Program-made: the position numbers and the translations under genes
The notes under the pieces: model-generated
Told to the model about the DNA's origin: nothing
Databases searched by the model: none
The model's input: the letters and a program-made list of their open reading frames with translations, nothing else
Shown: in pieces, positions 26,045 to 34,983 of the stretch
How the letters are laid out: every line of letters begins with the position of its first letter
Numbering within the stretch: position 1 is the stretch's first letter
NCBI GenBank assembly: GCA_025462755.1
Contig: JAOAPF010000400.1
Coordinates: 1 to 45,137, forward strand
From: Edaphobacter sp.
Lineage (GTDB): Bacteria; Acidobacteriota; Terriglobia; Terriglobales; Acidobacteriaceae
Direction: 5' to 3'
Length of the DNA stretch: 45,137 nucleotides

Positions 26045-26716
26045 ATGAATACCATCATGGCTGACACCCCGAAGATCGACGCAAAACTCGTCAAGGAACT
26101 CCGCGAAAAATCCGGCGCCCCCATGGGCGACTGCCTCAAGGCCCTCCAGGAAGCCAAAGGCGACATGGAAGACGCCTTCGTCGTCCTGCGCAAGCGCGGC
26201 ATGGCCTCGGCTGCAAAGAAAGCCTCACGCACCACCAATGAAGGCGCAGTCGGAACCTACATCCATGCCGGCGGAAAAATCGGCGTCCTGCTGGAACTGA
26301 ACTGCGAAAGCGATTTCGTGGCGAGAACCGATGACTTCCAGGAGCTGCTCCGCGACATCGCCATGCATATCGCCGCCGTCGACCCGCGCTTCGTCAGCCG
26401 CGAAGATGTCACCCCAGCCGACCTCGAGCGCGAGAAGGACGTCTATCGCGCCCAGGCCGCAGCCACCGGCAAGCCCGCCAACATCATCGAGAAGATGCTC
26501 GAAGGCAAGCTGGCCAAGTTCTACGAAGAGTTCTGCCTCCTCGACCAGCCCTTCATCAAGGAGTCGTCGCAGACCATCGGCCAGCTCATCGCCTCCAAGG
26601 TCGCGAAACTCGGCGAAAACATCAGCGTCCGCCGCTTCGCCCGCTTCAAAGTAGGCGCACCCGACTGGACCGTAGCGCAAACCAAAGCCGCAGTAACCGA
26701 CGAAGCCTCGGCATAA
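26045..26716 (+). CDS. tsf: Elongation factor Ts
   Basis: EF-Ts recycles EF-Tu by catalysing GDP release. The 223-residue form is shorter than the 283-residue E. coli protein and resembles the short EF-Ts of several phyla. The N-terminal UBA-like region reads VKELREKSGAPMGDCLKALQ, the core has GAVGTYIHAGGKIGVLLELN and CESDFVARTDDFQ, and the end has VRRFARFKVG. AGAAGGATT immediately before the ATG supports 26045; an ATG five codons later gives the commoner start MADTPK. pyrH, the usual next gene, is 6 kb away. Confidence 0.96.
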   Translation: MNTIMADTPKIDAKLVKELREKSGAPMGDCLKALQEAKGDMEDAFVVLRKRGMASAAKKASRTTNEGAVGTYIHAGGKIGVLLELNCESDFVARTDDFQELLRDIAMHIAAVDPRFVSREDVTPADLEREKDVYRAQAAATGKPANIIEKMLEGKLAKFYEEFCLLDQPFIKESSQTIGQLIASKVAKLGENISVRRFARFKVGAPDWTVAQTKAAVTDEASA

Positions 26717-26737
26717 CTTAGCCGCTTCTCCAACACT

Positions 26738-26768
26738 AAAGCCCGGGCCAACAGCCCGGGCTTTCTTT
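26738..26768 (+). terminator. tsf terminator
   Basis: AAAGCCCGGGC (26738-26748), loop CAACA, GCCCGGGCTTT (26754-26764), then CTTTT. A perfect 11-bp stem placed between tsf and the convergent gene. Confidence 0.85.
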
Positions 26769-26785
26769 TCAGCACACATCGCCCT

Positions 26786-27790
26786 TCAACGCGAAGACAC
26801 CGAGTACTGCACCAGCACACCATTCACAAAATCGGCCTGCACCTTCTCCTCTTTCCCAAGGAACGTGCACGAAGTAATCGTCAACCCGCTCTCCGGATGA
26901 TCGTGCGCCTCCACCGCCTTTCCATACATAGCCTCCACCTGTTCCCGGCTCATCCCCTTCTTCAGCCCTTGCGCCAACCCCTGCGCCGGATCAGGCCCTT
27001 GGTCCGAAGCACGCACCGCCAGCCCCGGTTCGCTACCAGGAGCAGCATCAGCCGGGCGTCCCCCGGCGTCGCTCCCAGCCCCCTCGCCCGGAAAGCTCAC
27101 ATACGCCGCCAGCGCATCCATAACAACCTGCGGCGTCAGCGAATCTCCCATCTTCCGCGCATCGATACGCAGGTTGAACCGCGACCCACCCTGCTGTCGC
27201 CTGACTGCAACCTGCTGCGTTCTATACGCCGCATCCTCTTCCGCCCGCGCACGCTCGTAAGCATCACGTCTATCCCGTTCCGCCCTCACATAGTCCAGCT
27301 CGCGCTGCAGCGACCGCCGCCTGTTCGGATCATTTTCGTTGCGGAGCTGATTCTCCAGTTCTCTCTCCCTGTCGCTCTTGCCCGCCGGCGTAAAGTGGAC
27401 CGAAGTATCCGAATTGTCCATGGCAGTGCCGAACCCGCCGCCCCCAAGTTGAAACTCAACATTGTCTTTCGACACCTTCACCTTCGTCACCATCACCCTG
27501 TCGCCATGCTGCACCGAGACGCCAAACTGCTTCAGCCTGTCTCCATAGCTCTTCGTGTCCAGCGTCGGCTGCCGGTCCGGATAGATGTCCACACCTTTCT
27601 GCGTCCCCGGCATATCCAACTTCACCACAACCTGCTTGCCTTCGAAGAAGCCCGAAAGCATATCCGGGTTCTGCGCCGCGGCCCCACTCGCACCGGCGAA
27701 CAAAGCAGCAAAACACACCAACAAGCCGAAGCCTTTCAATTCCAACTCCGACTCCGACTCCGACTCCGACGACCAGCGGGAACGGCGCAT
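26786..27790 (-). CDS. Secreted protein with coiled coil and BamE/OmlA-like C-terminus
   Basis: A 334-residue protein of unknown function. A signal peptide (hydrophobic core GFGLLVCFAALFAGASGAAAQ) is preceded by an unusual acidic n-region of repeated Ser-Glu pairs encoded by a hexanucleotide repeat. The middle has an Arg/Glu-rich probable coiled coil (about residues 135-190, RERELENQLRNEND and DYVRAERDRRDAYERARAEE). The last 60 residues, GMSREQVEAMYGK and FVNGVLVQYSVSS, resemble the SmpA/OmlA (BamE) fold. GGAGG 9 bases before the ATG at 27790 fixes the start. It is convergent with tsf. Confidence 0.7.
   Translation of the reverse strand: MRRSRWSSESESESELELKGFGLLVCFAALFAGASGAAAQNPDMLSGFFEGKQVVVKLDMPGTQKGVDIYPDRQPTLDTKSYGDRLKQFGVSVQHGDRVMVTKVKVSKDNVEFQLGGGGFGTAMDNSDTSVHFTPAGKSDRERELENQLRNENDPNRRRSLQRELDYVRAERDRRDAYERARAEEDAAYRTQQVAVRRQQGGSRFNLRIDARKMGDSLTPQVVMDALAAYVSFPGEGAGSDAGGRPADAAPGSEPGLAVRASDQGPDPAQGLAQGLKKGMSREQVEAMYGKAVEAHDHPESGLTITSCTFLGKEEKVQADFVNGVLVQYSVSSR
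27745..27768 (-). repeat. Hexanucleotide tandem repeat in coding sequence
   Basis: Four perfect ACTCCG units on the plus strand (CGGAGT in the coding direction) encode the Ser-Glu repeats in the signal-peptide n-region of the protein above. Gain or loss of a unit keeps the frame. Confidence 0.85.
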
Positions 27791-28344
27791 ACTTTGCTTC
27801 CTCCGGAATCAGTACGGGGAACAACAAAAAGGGCGATGAAAATGGGCCGTGAACCGGCTTTATCATAGCCGCTTCCCGCCGCAATCCATCAACCTTCCTT
27901 GACAAAACCCTCCTCCAGCGACCGCACTCTCTACGCGAATCCCACAACGGCAACCTACTCCCGCCACCAGAAGTCCAAGCCTAAACCACCTCGTAGCCTC
28001 TCTCGTCCAGGCACAAAAACCGATCTAGCCAAGACCAGTAAAACCAATATTAATCCAGCGTTCACGGAACTCGCGCTCCATCCGCGAGAGTGAGCCACCT
28101 CGCGTTCGAGCAACCTTTTTCCGCTACACGCTCTCTATTTCGATACAGCGGCGCGCCGCAGAATATTCCGCGGAGGTGAGTAGGCTAAGTGCGCTTACGA
28201 AATAGCAACCGTTCCCCAATGCCGCTGTTGCAGGAACGTCTCAGCCAATCGCTTGATGACCTATTCTGACGCCAATCTGACTCTCGCTAAGTGTCTTTAG
28301 AGAGAGTGAACCCATGTTTTATTCGCATACCGTGGGAGAGGAGT
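27791..28344. other. Intergenic region, divergent promoter area
   Basis: No supported gene in about 550 bases between two divergent genes. Short plus-strand frames lack ribosome sites. A TTGACA occurs at 27898-27903 without a convincing -10 box. The signals for the GT4 gene must lie here but were not identified. Confidence 0.4.
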
Positions 28345-29415
28345 ATGAAAGTCGCTCAGATTGCACCCTTATATGAAAGCGTACCTCCGAAGCTCTACGG
28401 GGGTACCGAGCGCGTAGTGTCTTACCTGACCGATGGGTTGGTTCGCCAGGGGCACGACGTAACCCTATTTGCGAGCGCCGACTCGGAGACGCTCGCTGAA
28501 CTGCGGCCCATGTGCGACAAAGCCCTGCGACTCCAGGGCTCGGACGTAGTCGACCCCCTGGCAAACCACATACGAATGCTCGAAATCGTCGCTCAGGAGG
28601 CCACCGAGTTCGACATCGTTCACTTCCACATCGACTACCTGCACTTCCCGTTCACACGCCGTCAGAATTTTCCGTCCGTGACGACACTCCACGGGCGGCT
28701 CGACATACCGGAGGTTCAAGCTCTCTTTCGAGAATTTCCCGAGATGAGTCTCGTGTCGATCTCAGACTCCCAGAGGGAGCCCATGAAATGGGCAAACTGG
28801 GTCGGCACCGTGCACCATGGACTGCCTGAAGATCTTTATCCGCCAAATTACAACAAGGGAAAGTATCTGGCATTTATAGGCCGCATCTCACCGGAAAAAC
28901 GTGTAGATCGCGCCATCGAGGTAGCAAAGCAGGTTGGCATGCCCCTCAAAATCGCAGCCAAGATCGACCCAGCAGACAAAGACTATTTCGAATCTGAAAT
29001 CAAGGGACTCATGGATCATCCTCTGGTCGAATACATCGGCGAGATCGGCGAACACGAGAAAGCGGAGTTTCTCGGCAATGCCATGGCCCTCGTGTTTTTG
29101 ATAGATTGGCAGGAGCCATTCGGCCTTGTCCTCACTGAAGCAATGGCGTGCGGAACGCCCGTCGTGGCCTATGGCATGGGTTCAGTCCCGGAAGTCGTCG
29201 ACGATGGAACAACCGGTTACATCGTCGACAGCGTGGACGCCGCCGCAAATGCCATTAAGCGGCTCGATGTTCTGGATCGCCGAACCATAAGAAAAGTGTT
29301 CGAGCAGCGGTTCAGTGTGCGCCGGATGTGTCAAGACTACATACGCATCTACCAGCGCATCCGCGACGGAGAGCCTTATCTGAGTGCAGGAGAACTGCGC
29401 TCCTCTGCGGTATAA
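28345..29415 (+). CDS. Family 4 glycosyltransferase
   Basis: A 356-residue cytoplasmic GT-B enzyme using a nucleotide sugar. The N-terminal half has YGGTERVVSYLTDGLVRQGH and DIVHFHIDYLHFPFT. The C-terminal half has FIGRISPEKRVDRAIEVAKQ and the donor-site EX7E motif EPFGLVLTE, followed by MACGTPVVAY. GGGAGAGGAGT lies just before the ATG at 28345; the frame opening at 28291 was rejected. The next gene, a debranching-type glycosidase, starts 25 bases later, so the two form an operon, probably for glycogen, trehalose or another alpha-glucan. Codon use is less C-ending than in flanking housekeeping genes, suggesting later acquisition. Confidence 0.88.
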   Translation: MKVAQIAPLYESVPPKLYGGTERVVSYLTDGLVRQGHDVTLFASADSETLAELRPMCDKALRLQGSDVVDPLANHIRMLEIVAQEATEFDIVHFHIDYLHFPFTRRQNFPSVTTLHGRLDIPEVQALFREFPEMSLVSISDSQREPMKWANWVGTVHHGLPEDLYPPNYNKGKYLAFIGRISPEKRVDRAIEVAKQVGMPLKIAAKIDPADKDYFESEIKGLMDHPLVEYIGEIGEHEKAEFLGNAMALVFLIDWQEPFGLVLTEAMACGTPVVAYGMGSVPEVVDDGTTGYIVDSVDAAANAIKRLDVLDRRTIRKVFEQRFSVRRMCQDYIRIYQRIRDGEPYLSAGELRSSAV

Positions 29416-29440
29416 CTCGTACGGTGGAAGAAGGAGGCTG

Positions 29441-31624
29441 ATGCCCAGAAACAGCGGAAAGACCGACATAATCCAAGTCGAAGACCAGTTCTATATCCAT
29501 GCGGAATCGTCGCTCGCCGATGCCCGCACGTTAGTGCTCCTGCACAACGATACCTTCGCCATCTTCGACCGCTATGGAGACATCCAGCCCGTCGGGTTGG
29601 GACAACAGGGTCTCTTCCACCAGGAGACCCGTTATCTCTCCCGGCTTGAGCTGCAGATTCAAGGACACAAACCCCTCCTTCTCAGTTCGGTCACCGGCGA
29701 AGACAACGTGATGATCACAGTCGATCTCACCAATCCGGACATGGAGATGCCTTCAGGGGAGTTGCTGCCGCGCGGCACATTGCATCTTTACCGCAACAAG
29801 TTTCTCGCCGACGGCATCTGCCTCGATCAAATCACAATTCATAACTTCGGCCACCAACCGGTCGAGACAGAGTTGTCCTTTGCCTTCGCGGCAGACTTCA
29901 AAGACATCTTCGAAGTTCGCGGCCAGCACCGCCACCAGCGCGGTCACTATCTTCCCGATGAGGCCGAGCGCAACGGTGTCGTTCTCGCCTACGAAGGTCT
30001 CGACAAGGTCTTGCGGCGAACCCGGATCCACTGCTCAGGTACATCAGCCCTCGGTGCATCAGGAGAGATCACCGTACCTGTCCGGCTCGGACCACAGCAG
30101 GAGAAGGTTTTTTCTCTCAATGTCTACTGCGAGTGCGACGGCGCAAGAAAAGACGTCGTCAGCTTTGATGACGCTTTGCTCCGCATCCATTGCGAGAACA
30201 AAGCTTCGCCGCTGGCCAGCATCGATATCTACACCTCCAACGAACAGTTCAACGACTGGTTCAATCGCTCGCGAGCGGACCTGACCATGATGCTCGCCCA
30301 CACCCGTTTCGGCCCATATCCTTACGCCGGTGTTCCGTGGTTCAGCACCGCCTTTGGCCGCGATGGAATCATCACCGCACTCGAGCTGCTATGGATCGCT
30401 CCGGAAATCGCGAAAGGGGTGCTGTCATATCTCGCAGCGACTCAGGCGACACACCTTGATCCGGAACGCGATGCCGAGCCCGGCAAAATCCTGCATGAGA
30501 CCCGCAAGGGCGAGATGGCCCAACTGCGCGAGGTTCCCTTCGGCCTCTACTACGGCAGCGTCGATTCCACCCCGCTCTTCATCCTTCTCGCTTCCGCCTA
30601 CTACGAGCGCACAGCAGACACACTGTTCCTGCGAAGCATCTGGCCCAATATTCAGGCAGCGCTCGACTGGATCGACCGCTTCGGCGACATAGACGGCGAC
30701 GGGTTTGTAGAATACGCCCGCAAGACAGAGTCAGGTCTGCTCCAGCAGGGATGGAAGGATTCCCAGGACTCCGTCTTTCACAGCAATGGCGCCATCGCAA
30801 ATGGTCCGATCGCACTTTGTGAGGTCCAGGCGTACGTCTACGCAGCCAAGAACGGAATCGCCGCAGTAGCCGACGACCTCGGATATTCCAACCTCGGATC
30901 CGGCCTCAGGCTTCAGGTCGAAGAACTGCGCCGCAGGTTCTCCGCCGCGTTCTGGTCCGACGAGTTGGGCATGTTCGCCCTCGCGCTCGATGGAGAGAAG
31001 CGCCAGTGCAAGGTACGCAGCTCCAATGCCGGCCAATGCCTTTTCTCCGGAATCGCCTCGAAGGCACAGATAATTCGCACCAACGAATCGCTTCTCTCTC
31101 CCGGAATCTTCTCAGGTTGGGGCATTCGCACCATCGCGACCGAAGAGAACCGTTACAACCCAATGTCGTATCACAACGGCTCCGTATGGCCGCACGACAA
31201 CGCGATGATCGCCTTCGGAGCAAGAGATCTCGTAGAAAAAGATATTGCTCTTAGGGTTCTGACGGGCCTGCTCGATCTATCGCTATTTGTGGATCTCCGC
31301 CGCCTGCCGGAGTTGATCTGCGGCTTCCCCCGCCGACCAGGAAAAGGGCCGACCCTGTATCCAGTCGCCTGCTCACCCCAGGCCTGGAGCGCCGGATCAG
31401 TCTTTATGATCTTGCAATCTTGTCTCGGTCTGTCGATCTCTGCCCGGCAGTCCCGCCTGCGCCTTCATTACACCGCTCTGCCCGAAGCGATTCAGCGCGT
31501 GGAGGTCCGCAATCTGTGCATACGCGACTCCGTCATCGATATCTCCTTCGAGCGATACGCGGAAACAGTCGGCATTAACCTATTGCGCCGATCCGGCGAC
31601 GTAGAAATCCTCGCATCGAAATAG
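29441..31624 (+). CDS. Glycogen-debranching-type (amylo-alpha-1,6-glucosidase-like) protein
   Basis: A 727-residue protein with two domains. The N-terminal GDE_N_bis-type beta domain (about residues 20-220) has DTFAIFDRYGDIQPVG and GLFHQETRYLSRLEL. The C-terminal (alpha/alpha)6 glycosidase domain has VPWFSTAFGRDGIITALE, KDSQDSVFHSNGAIANGPIA and NGSVWPHDNAMIA. The Asp in FGRDG and acidic residues in WKDSQDS are likely catalytic. Family members hydrolyse alpha-1,6 or other alpha-glucan links. AAGGAGG precedes the ATG at 29441. It is co-transcribed with the GT4 gene, an arrangement consistent with alpha-glucan turnover; the substrate is not proven. Confidence 0.88.
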   Translation: MPRNSGKTDIIQVEDQFYIHAESSLADARTLVLLHNDTFAIFDRYGDIQPVGLGQQGLFHQETRYLSRLELQIQGHKPLLLSSVTGEDNVMITVDLTNPDMEMPSGELLPRGTLHLYRNKFLADGICLDQITIHNFGHQPVETELSFAFAADFKDIFEVRGQHRHQRGHYLPDEAERNGVVLAYEGLDKVLRRTRIHCSGTSALGASGEITVPVRLGPQQEKVFSLNVYCECDGARKDVVSFDDALLRIHCENKASPLASIDIYTSNEQFNDWFNRSRADLTMMLAHTRFGPYPYAGVPWFSTAFGRDGIITALELLWIAPEIAKGVLSYLAATQATHLDPERDAEPGKILHETRKGEMAQLREVPFGLYYGSVDSTPLFILLASAYYERTADTLFLRSIWPNIQAALDWIDRFGDIDGDGFVEYARKTESGLLQQGWKDSQDSVFHSNGAIANGPIALCEVQAYVYAAKNGIAAVADDLGYSNLGSGLRLQVEELRRRFSAAFWSDELGMFALALDGEKRQCKVRSSNAGQCLFSGIASKAQIIRTNESLLSPGIFSGWGIRTIATEENRYNPMSYHNGSVWPHDNAMIAFGARDLVEKDIALRVLTGLLDLSLFVDLRRLPELICGFPRRPGKGPTLYPVACSPQAWSAGSVFMILQSCLGLSISARQSRLRLHYTALPEAIQRVEVRNLCIRDSVIDISFERYAETVGINLLRRSGDVEILASK

Positions 31625-31668
31625 CCCCGGGTTTTCCGTTCGCCGACCACCGCCGACCACCGAAGACA

Positions 31669-32031
31669 CTAGAAAGGCTTCTTGAGCAGCTTACCCGTAC
31701 CCTTAACAATCTTCCCCGTCCCTTTCGCTGTACCGACAGCGATGTTCTTGCCAGCCGACGCTCCGCCCTTCCCAACATCTTCAGCAGCCCCGACGGGATG
31801 AAGAGTAGCCAATTCTCCAGCCCCCTTACCGGTACCCTTCGCAAGGTTGCCCGCTCCCCTGCCGGCGCCTTTCCCGATGTCCCCGCTACCGCTTCCAATA
31901 TCGCCACCCGCACCCCGCCCCTGTCTCTGTGAAGCACCCTGGTCTGGCGTTGTAGACGATTGACCTTGGCCGTACGCGCTCACCCCAAATGCAAGTAGCG
32001 CAAGTGATAAGATCCCAGCTCTCATTCTCAC
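31669..32031 (-). CDS. Secreted Gly/Lys-rich repeat protein
   Basis: A 120-residue protein with a signal peptide (ILSLALLAFGVSAYGQ) and a low-complexity mature region of repeated Gly-Lys-Gly-Ala/Thr-Gly units (GKGAGRGAGNLAKGTGKGAG, later TAKGTGKIVKGTGKLLKK). The C-terminus is strongly basic. No enzyme motif is seen and the function is unknown; a cell-surface, glycan- or membrane-binding role is conceivable. The start is GTG at 32031, 7 bases after AGGAGG. An in-frame ATG two codons later is further from the ribosome site. It is convergent with the debranching gene. Confidence 0.68.
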   Translation of the reverse strand: MRMRAGILSLALLAFGVSAYGQGQSSTTPDQGASQRQGRGAGGDIGSGSGDIGKGAGRGAGNLAKGTGKGAGELATLHPVGAAEDVGKGGASAGKNIAVGTAKGTGKIVKGTGKLLKKPF

Positions 32032-32111
32032 CTGATTACCTCCTGTTAATTCGATGCTTCAACGACGCAGGAGTCTCCACACGGCGCCAACCCCAATCGC
32101 GGAGTCGGTCG

Positions 32112-32300
32112 ATACCACTCGCGAACCCGAAAATCCTCCTCCATTTCGCGCGGCACTATGCACGCCTCAAGCTGGCCGATTCAGCCGTAGCAGCTCTGAA
32201 GCGTGCGGCTGAGTCAGGTTTCGTCTGCGCGCCGCAAACCCTGACCTCGGGCCCATGGTTGAGCCCGGTGCGGAAACATCCGGACTTCGGCCCCTGTTGA
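32112..32300 (+). pseudogene. C-terminal remnant of a TPR protein
   Basis: About 62 in-frame residues resemble the last repeat and tail of acidobacterial TPR proteins: LLHFARHYARLKLADSAVAA, then LKRAAESGFVCAPQTL, PWLSPVRKHPDF and a stop. Nothing TPR-like precedes it. Upstream the frame runs into the promoter and start of the divergent Gly-rich gene, and there is no ribosome site. It reads as the leftover 3' end of a lost gene. A short functional peptide is less likely. Confidence 0.42.
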
Positions 32301-32764
32301 ACTTCAAAGCCCACGTACCCGATTCAAAAAAGTCGGAGTCATCATATAAATCCATGATTCTATTACGGTTAGTCTAGGGTAAAAATTTCTTTTGCCATTT
32401 TTGGCCCAAAAATCGCATGTCAGCCCCCAAACCATCTAAGTCATTGTGATTCATGGACATGTGCGTGGCATTTTAGTTACCTCCAATCCGCTACACTGGA
32501 TATAGATCGAGGAATTAAGCGAAACTCCGGAGGAGCCGTCCGCTATCTGCTTGATAGCAGGTATTTTGTGCGTAACTCTCTTGCTTTGAATATTTTGCGG
32601 ACATGAAGTCGCCGTAAACCAATGAAAATAAAGAATTTCCGCCCAAAATACCCGGGGGAGGGGAGGGGGGTGCAGGGAGGCCGCGAACCAACTCCAACCC
32701 TCAAGTAAAGCCAAATCTCCCGAAGAAAACCCTTCCAATCCAGCATGCGATACTTAGTCCTGAC
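32301..32764. other. AT-rich intergenic region and pyrH leader
   Basis: The first 340 bases are clearly more AT-rich than the window. The region contains a GCTATC/GATAGC hairpin (32542-32547 with 32553-32558), a TACACT box near 32490 without a good -35, and a G-run cluster at 32654. No gene is supported. pyrH itself has no Shine-Dalgarno sequence. Confidence 0.45.
32654..32677 (+). promoter_or_regulatory. Potential G-quadruplex before pyrH
   Basis: Four G runs (5, 4, 6 and 3 long) separated by A, A and TGCA lie 88 bases upstream of the pyrH start on the coding strand. They meet the usual G3+N1-7 pattern. A role is inferred only. Confidence 0.55.
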
Positions 32765-33469
32765 ATGTACAAAAGAATCCTCCTCAAGATCTCGGGAGAA
32801 GCCTTGGCCGCAGGCAAGGGTTTCGGCATCGACGCCGTCTTCATCCACAAAATTGCCGCCGAAATCGCCGCCGTCCACGCACTTGGCTGCGAGATAGGCA
32901 TCGTCGTCGGAGGAGGCAACTTCTTCCGCGGAGTAGCCCAGCAAGCCATCGACATGGACCGCGTAGCCGCCGACCACATGGGCATGTTGTCCACTGTCAT
33001 CAACGCCATAGCCCTCCAGGACGCCATCGAAAAGCTAGGCCTCTTCTGCCGCGTAATGTCCGCCATCGAGATGCACGAAGTAGCCGAGCCCTACATCCGC
33101 CGCCGCGCCATGCGCCACCTCGAAAAGGGCCGCATCGTCATCTTCGCCGCCGGCACCGGCAACCCCTTCTTCTCCACCGACACCGCCGCCAGCCTCCGCG
33201 CCATGGAGATCAAGGCCGACATCCTCCTCAAAGCAACGTCGGTCGACGGAATCTACACCGCCGACCCCAAAATCGACGACAAAGCCACCAAATTCGACCA
33301 GATCACCTACTCGGACATCCTCCGCCTGAACCTCCGCGTCATGGACACCACCGCCGTCTCCCTCTGTAAAGACAACAACATGCCCATGATGGTCTTCAGC
33401 ATGCGCGAGCCAGGCAACATCGTTCGCGTCGTCAGCGGCGAAAAGATCGGTTCCCTGGTCACCGCCTAG
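32765..33469 (+). CDS. pyrH: Uridylate kinase
   Basis: UMP kinase makes UDP from UMP with ATP; the bacterial enzyme is a hexamer of the amino-acid-kinase fold. The 234-residue protein has [54 protein letters not shown] and [13 protein letters not shown], all conserved PyrH segments. In most bacteria it follows tsf and precedes frr. Here it is 6 kb from tsf and an acyltransferase follows. The ATG lacks a ribosome site; a GATACT sequence about 10 bases upstream could mean a near-leaderless message, but no matching -35 was seen. Confidence 0.97.
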   Translation: MYKRILLKISGEALAAGKGFGIDAVFIHKIAAEIAAVHALGCEIGIVVGGGNFFRGVAQQAIDMDRVAADHMGMLSTVINAIALQDAIEKLGLFCRVMSAIEMHEVAEPYIRRRAMRHLEKGRIVIFAAGTGNPFFSTDTAASLRAMEIKADILLKATSVDGIYTADPKIDDKATKFDQITYSDILRLNLRVMDTTAVSLCKDNNMPMMVFSMREPGNIVRVVSGEKIGSLVTA

Positions 33470-33593
33470 CCCCAATCCTGTCCCACTAAAATGGGAGGAA
33501 TCTGCGTCTTGTATCCAAATCCCCGCGTCATATTCCTTGAGGCTGCGTTAGTTAGATAGAGTCGCACCCGCATCCAAATATCAGGACGAATCG

Positions 33594-34805
33594 GTGAACA
33601 CAAGCATCCTCGAACTAGAGACCAGACCCGAGCGCCAATCTGAGCCCCAAGCTGAGAAGGGGCGGCTGCCAACTCCGACCCCTCAACCCGCAACCACCCG
33701 CAAGCCCCCTCTACCCGCACTCACCGGCATCCGCACCCTCCTCGCCATCTTCATCATCCTCTTCCACTTCACGCCGCCGCACCTCGGGCTTCTCTATCCC
33801 TTCATCGACAACGGTTTCGTCTTCGTCGGCGTCTTCTTCCTCATCTCCGGCTACGTCCTCACCTACAACTACGCCGACCGCGGCCGATCCTTATCCAAGC
33901 GTGAGTTCTGGCTCGCTCGAATCTCCCGCCTCTATCCCGTCTATCTCTTCGTCCTCCTCATCTCCCTCAGCATGGTGCAGGAAGAGTGGCACGCCCGCTC
34001 ACACGCCGAGTTCTGGCAGGGAATCATCCTCACTCCCTTCGTCCTCCAGGGTTGGAGCCCGTCCGTCGCCACCTTCTGGAACACCGTCGCATGGACCCTC
34101 ACCAGCGAGTGCGTCCTCTACGCCACCTTCCCCTGGCTCATCCGTCTGCCCTGGCCCAAAAAGCCCATGCGCCTCGTCGGCCTCCTCATCACTCTCTGGA
34201 TCGTCGGCCTCATCCCCCACTCCCTCTATCTCTACCTAAACCCCGACCACCTCGTCGGCCCCGTCGACCGCTACAGCTCCACCCAACTCATCCGCTTCCT
34301 GAAGTACACTCCGCTCCCCTACGTCTGCACCTTCCTGGCCGGAGTCACTCTTGGTAAGCTGCAACACGCCCTCACTCTTACTCAACGTCAGCGGTTCGCC
34401 CTCAGCGCCGGCAGCCTCGCCGCCGTTGGACTCTTCTTCTACACCCTTGTCGGCCACACCCCATACCTCCTCATCCACGGTGGTCTCATGACGCCCGTCT
34501 TCGCTGCCCTGGTCCTTGGCCTCAGCGGTCCCCACCCCATCTCCGCCCTCTTCTCCTGGCGCCCCCTGCTCCTGATAGGCGAAAGCAGCTACTGCCTGTA
34601 TCTCCTCCATTTTAATGTGTTCCAGCTTCTCCACACTCATCATGTGCCCGAGCGCCTCCACCTCAGCGCCTTGGAACCCTGGCTCTCTTACGCCATCCTC
34701 ATCTTGCTCGCCTTAGCCGTCTTCCATTTCATCGAAGTCCCCGCCCGTAAAGCCATCCTCCAGCGATTCTCCCGCAAGCCGAGCAGATTCGCCGCCGCCT
34801 CCTGA
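33594..34805 (+). CDS. Acyltransferase 3 family membrane protein
   Basis: A 403-residue acyltransferase-3 protein, the third in the window. It has a Pro-rich cytoplasmic N-terminus of about 38 residues, then LPALTGIRTLLAIFIILFHF, FFLISGYVLTYNYADRG, RISRLYPVYLF and TVAWTLTSECVLYATFPWL, about 10 membrane segments, and a HFIEVPARKA end. It probably acylates an unknown surface sugar. The start is GTG at 33594 after AGGACG. It follows pyrH by 124 bases, where frr would be expected in many bacteria, so the link with pyrH is probably positional only. Confidence 0.86.
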   Translation: MNTSILELETRPERQSEPQAEKGRLPTPTPQPATTRKPPLPALTGIRTLLAIFIILFHFTPPHLGLLYPFIDNGFVFVGVFFLISGYVLTYNYADRGRSLSKREFWLARISRLYPVYLFVLLISLSMVQEEWHARSHAEFWQGIILTPFVLQGWSPSVATFWNTVAWTLTSECVLYATFPWLIRLPWPKKPMRLVGLLITLWIVGLIPHSLYLYLNPDHLVGPVDRYSSTQLIRFLKYTPLPYVCTFLAGVTLGKLQHALTLTQRQRFALSAGSLAAVGLFFYTLVGHTPYLLIHGGLMTPVFAALVLGLSGPHPISALFSWRPLLLIGESSYCLYLLHFNVFQLLHTHHVPERLHLSALEPWLSYAILILLALAVFHFIEVPARKAILQRFSRKPSRFAAAS

Positions 34806-34928
34806 GCCCGTTCCCTGCTTTCGTCAATTTCCTGCCCGCCCCGGATGCTATCGTTCGCGCCGCGGGATAAGTGGACATTGAGGCTGCCAGCTCAACGTCA
34901 TCGAAGGAGAACTTCGCAGTGTATACAA

Positions 34929-34955
34929 TAAAAAAGCCCCGCCGGAGCGGGGCTT
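34929..34955 (-). terminator. Terminator of the first lactonase-like gene
   Basis: On the minus strand AAGCCCCGC (34955-34947), a four-base loop TCCG and GCGGGGCTT (34942-34934), then TTTTTATTG. It is 29 bases after the gene stop. Confidence 0.85.
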
Positions 34956-34983
34956 CTTGGTCCAGCCAGGAAAACTTCGGTGA

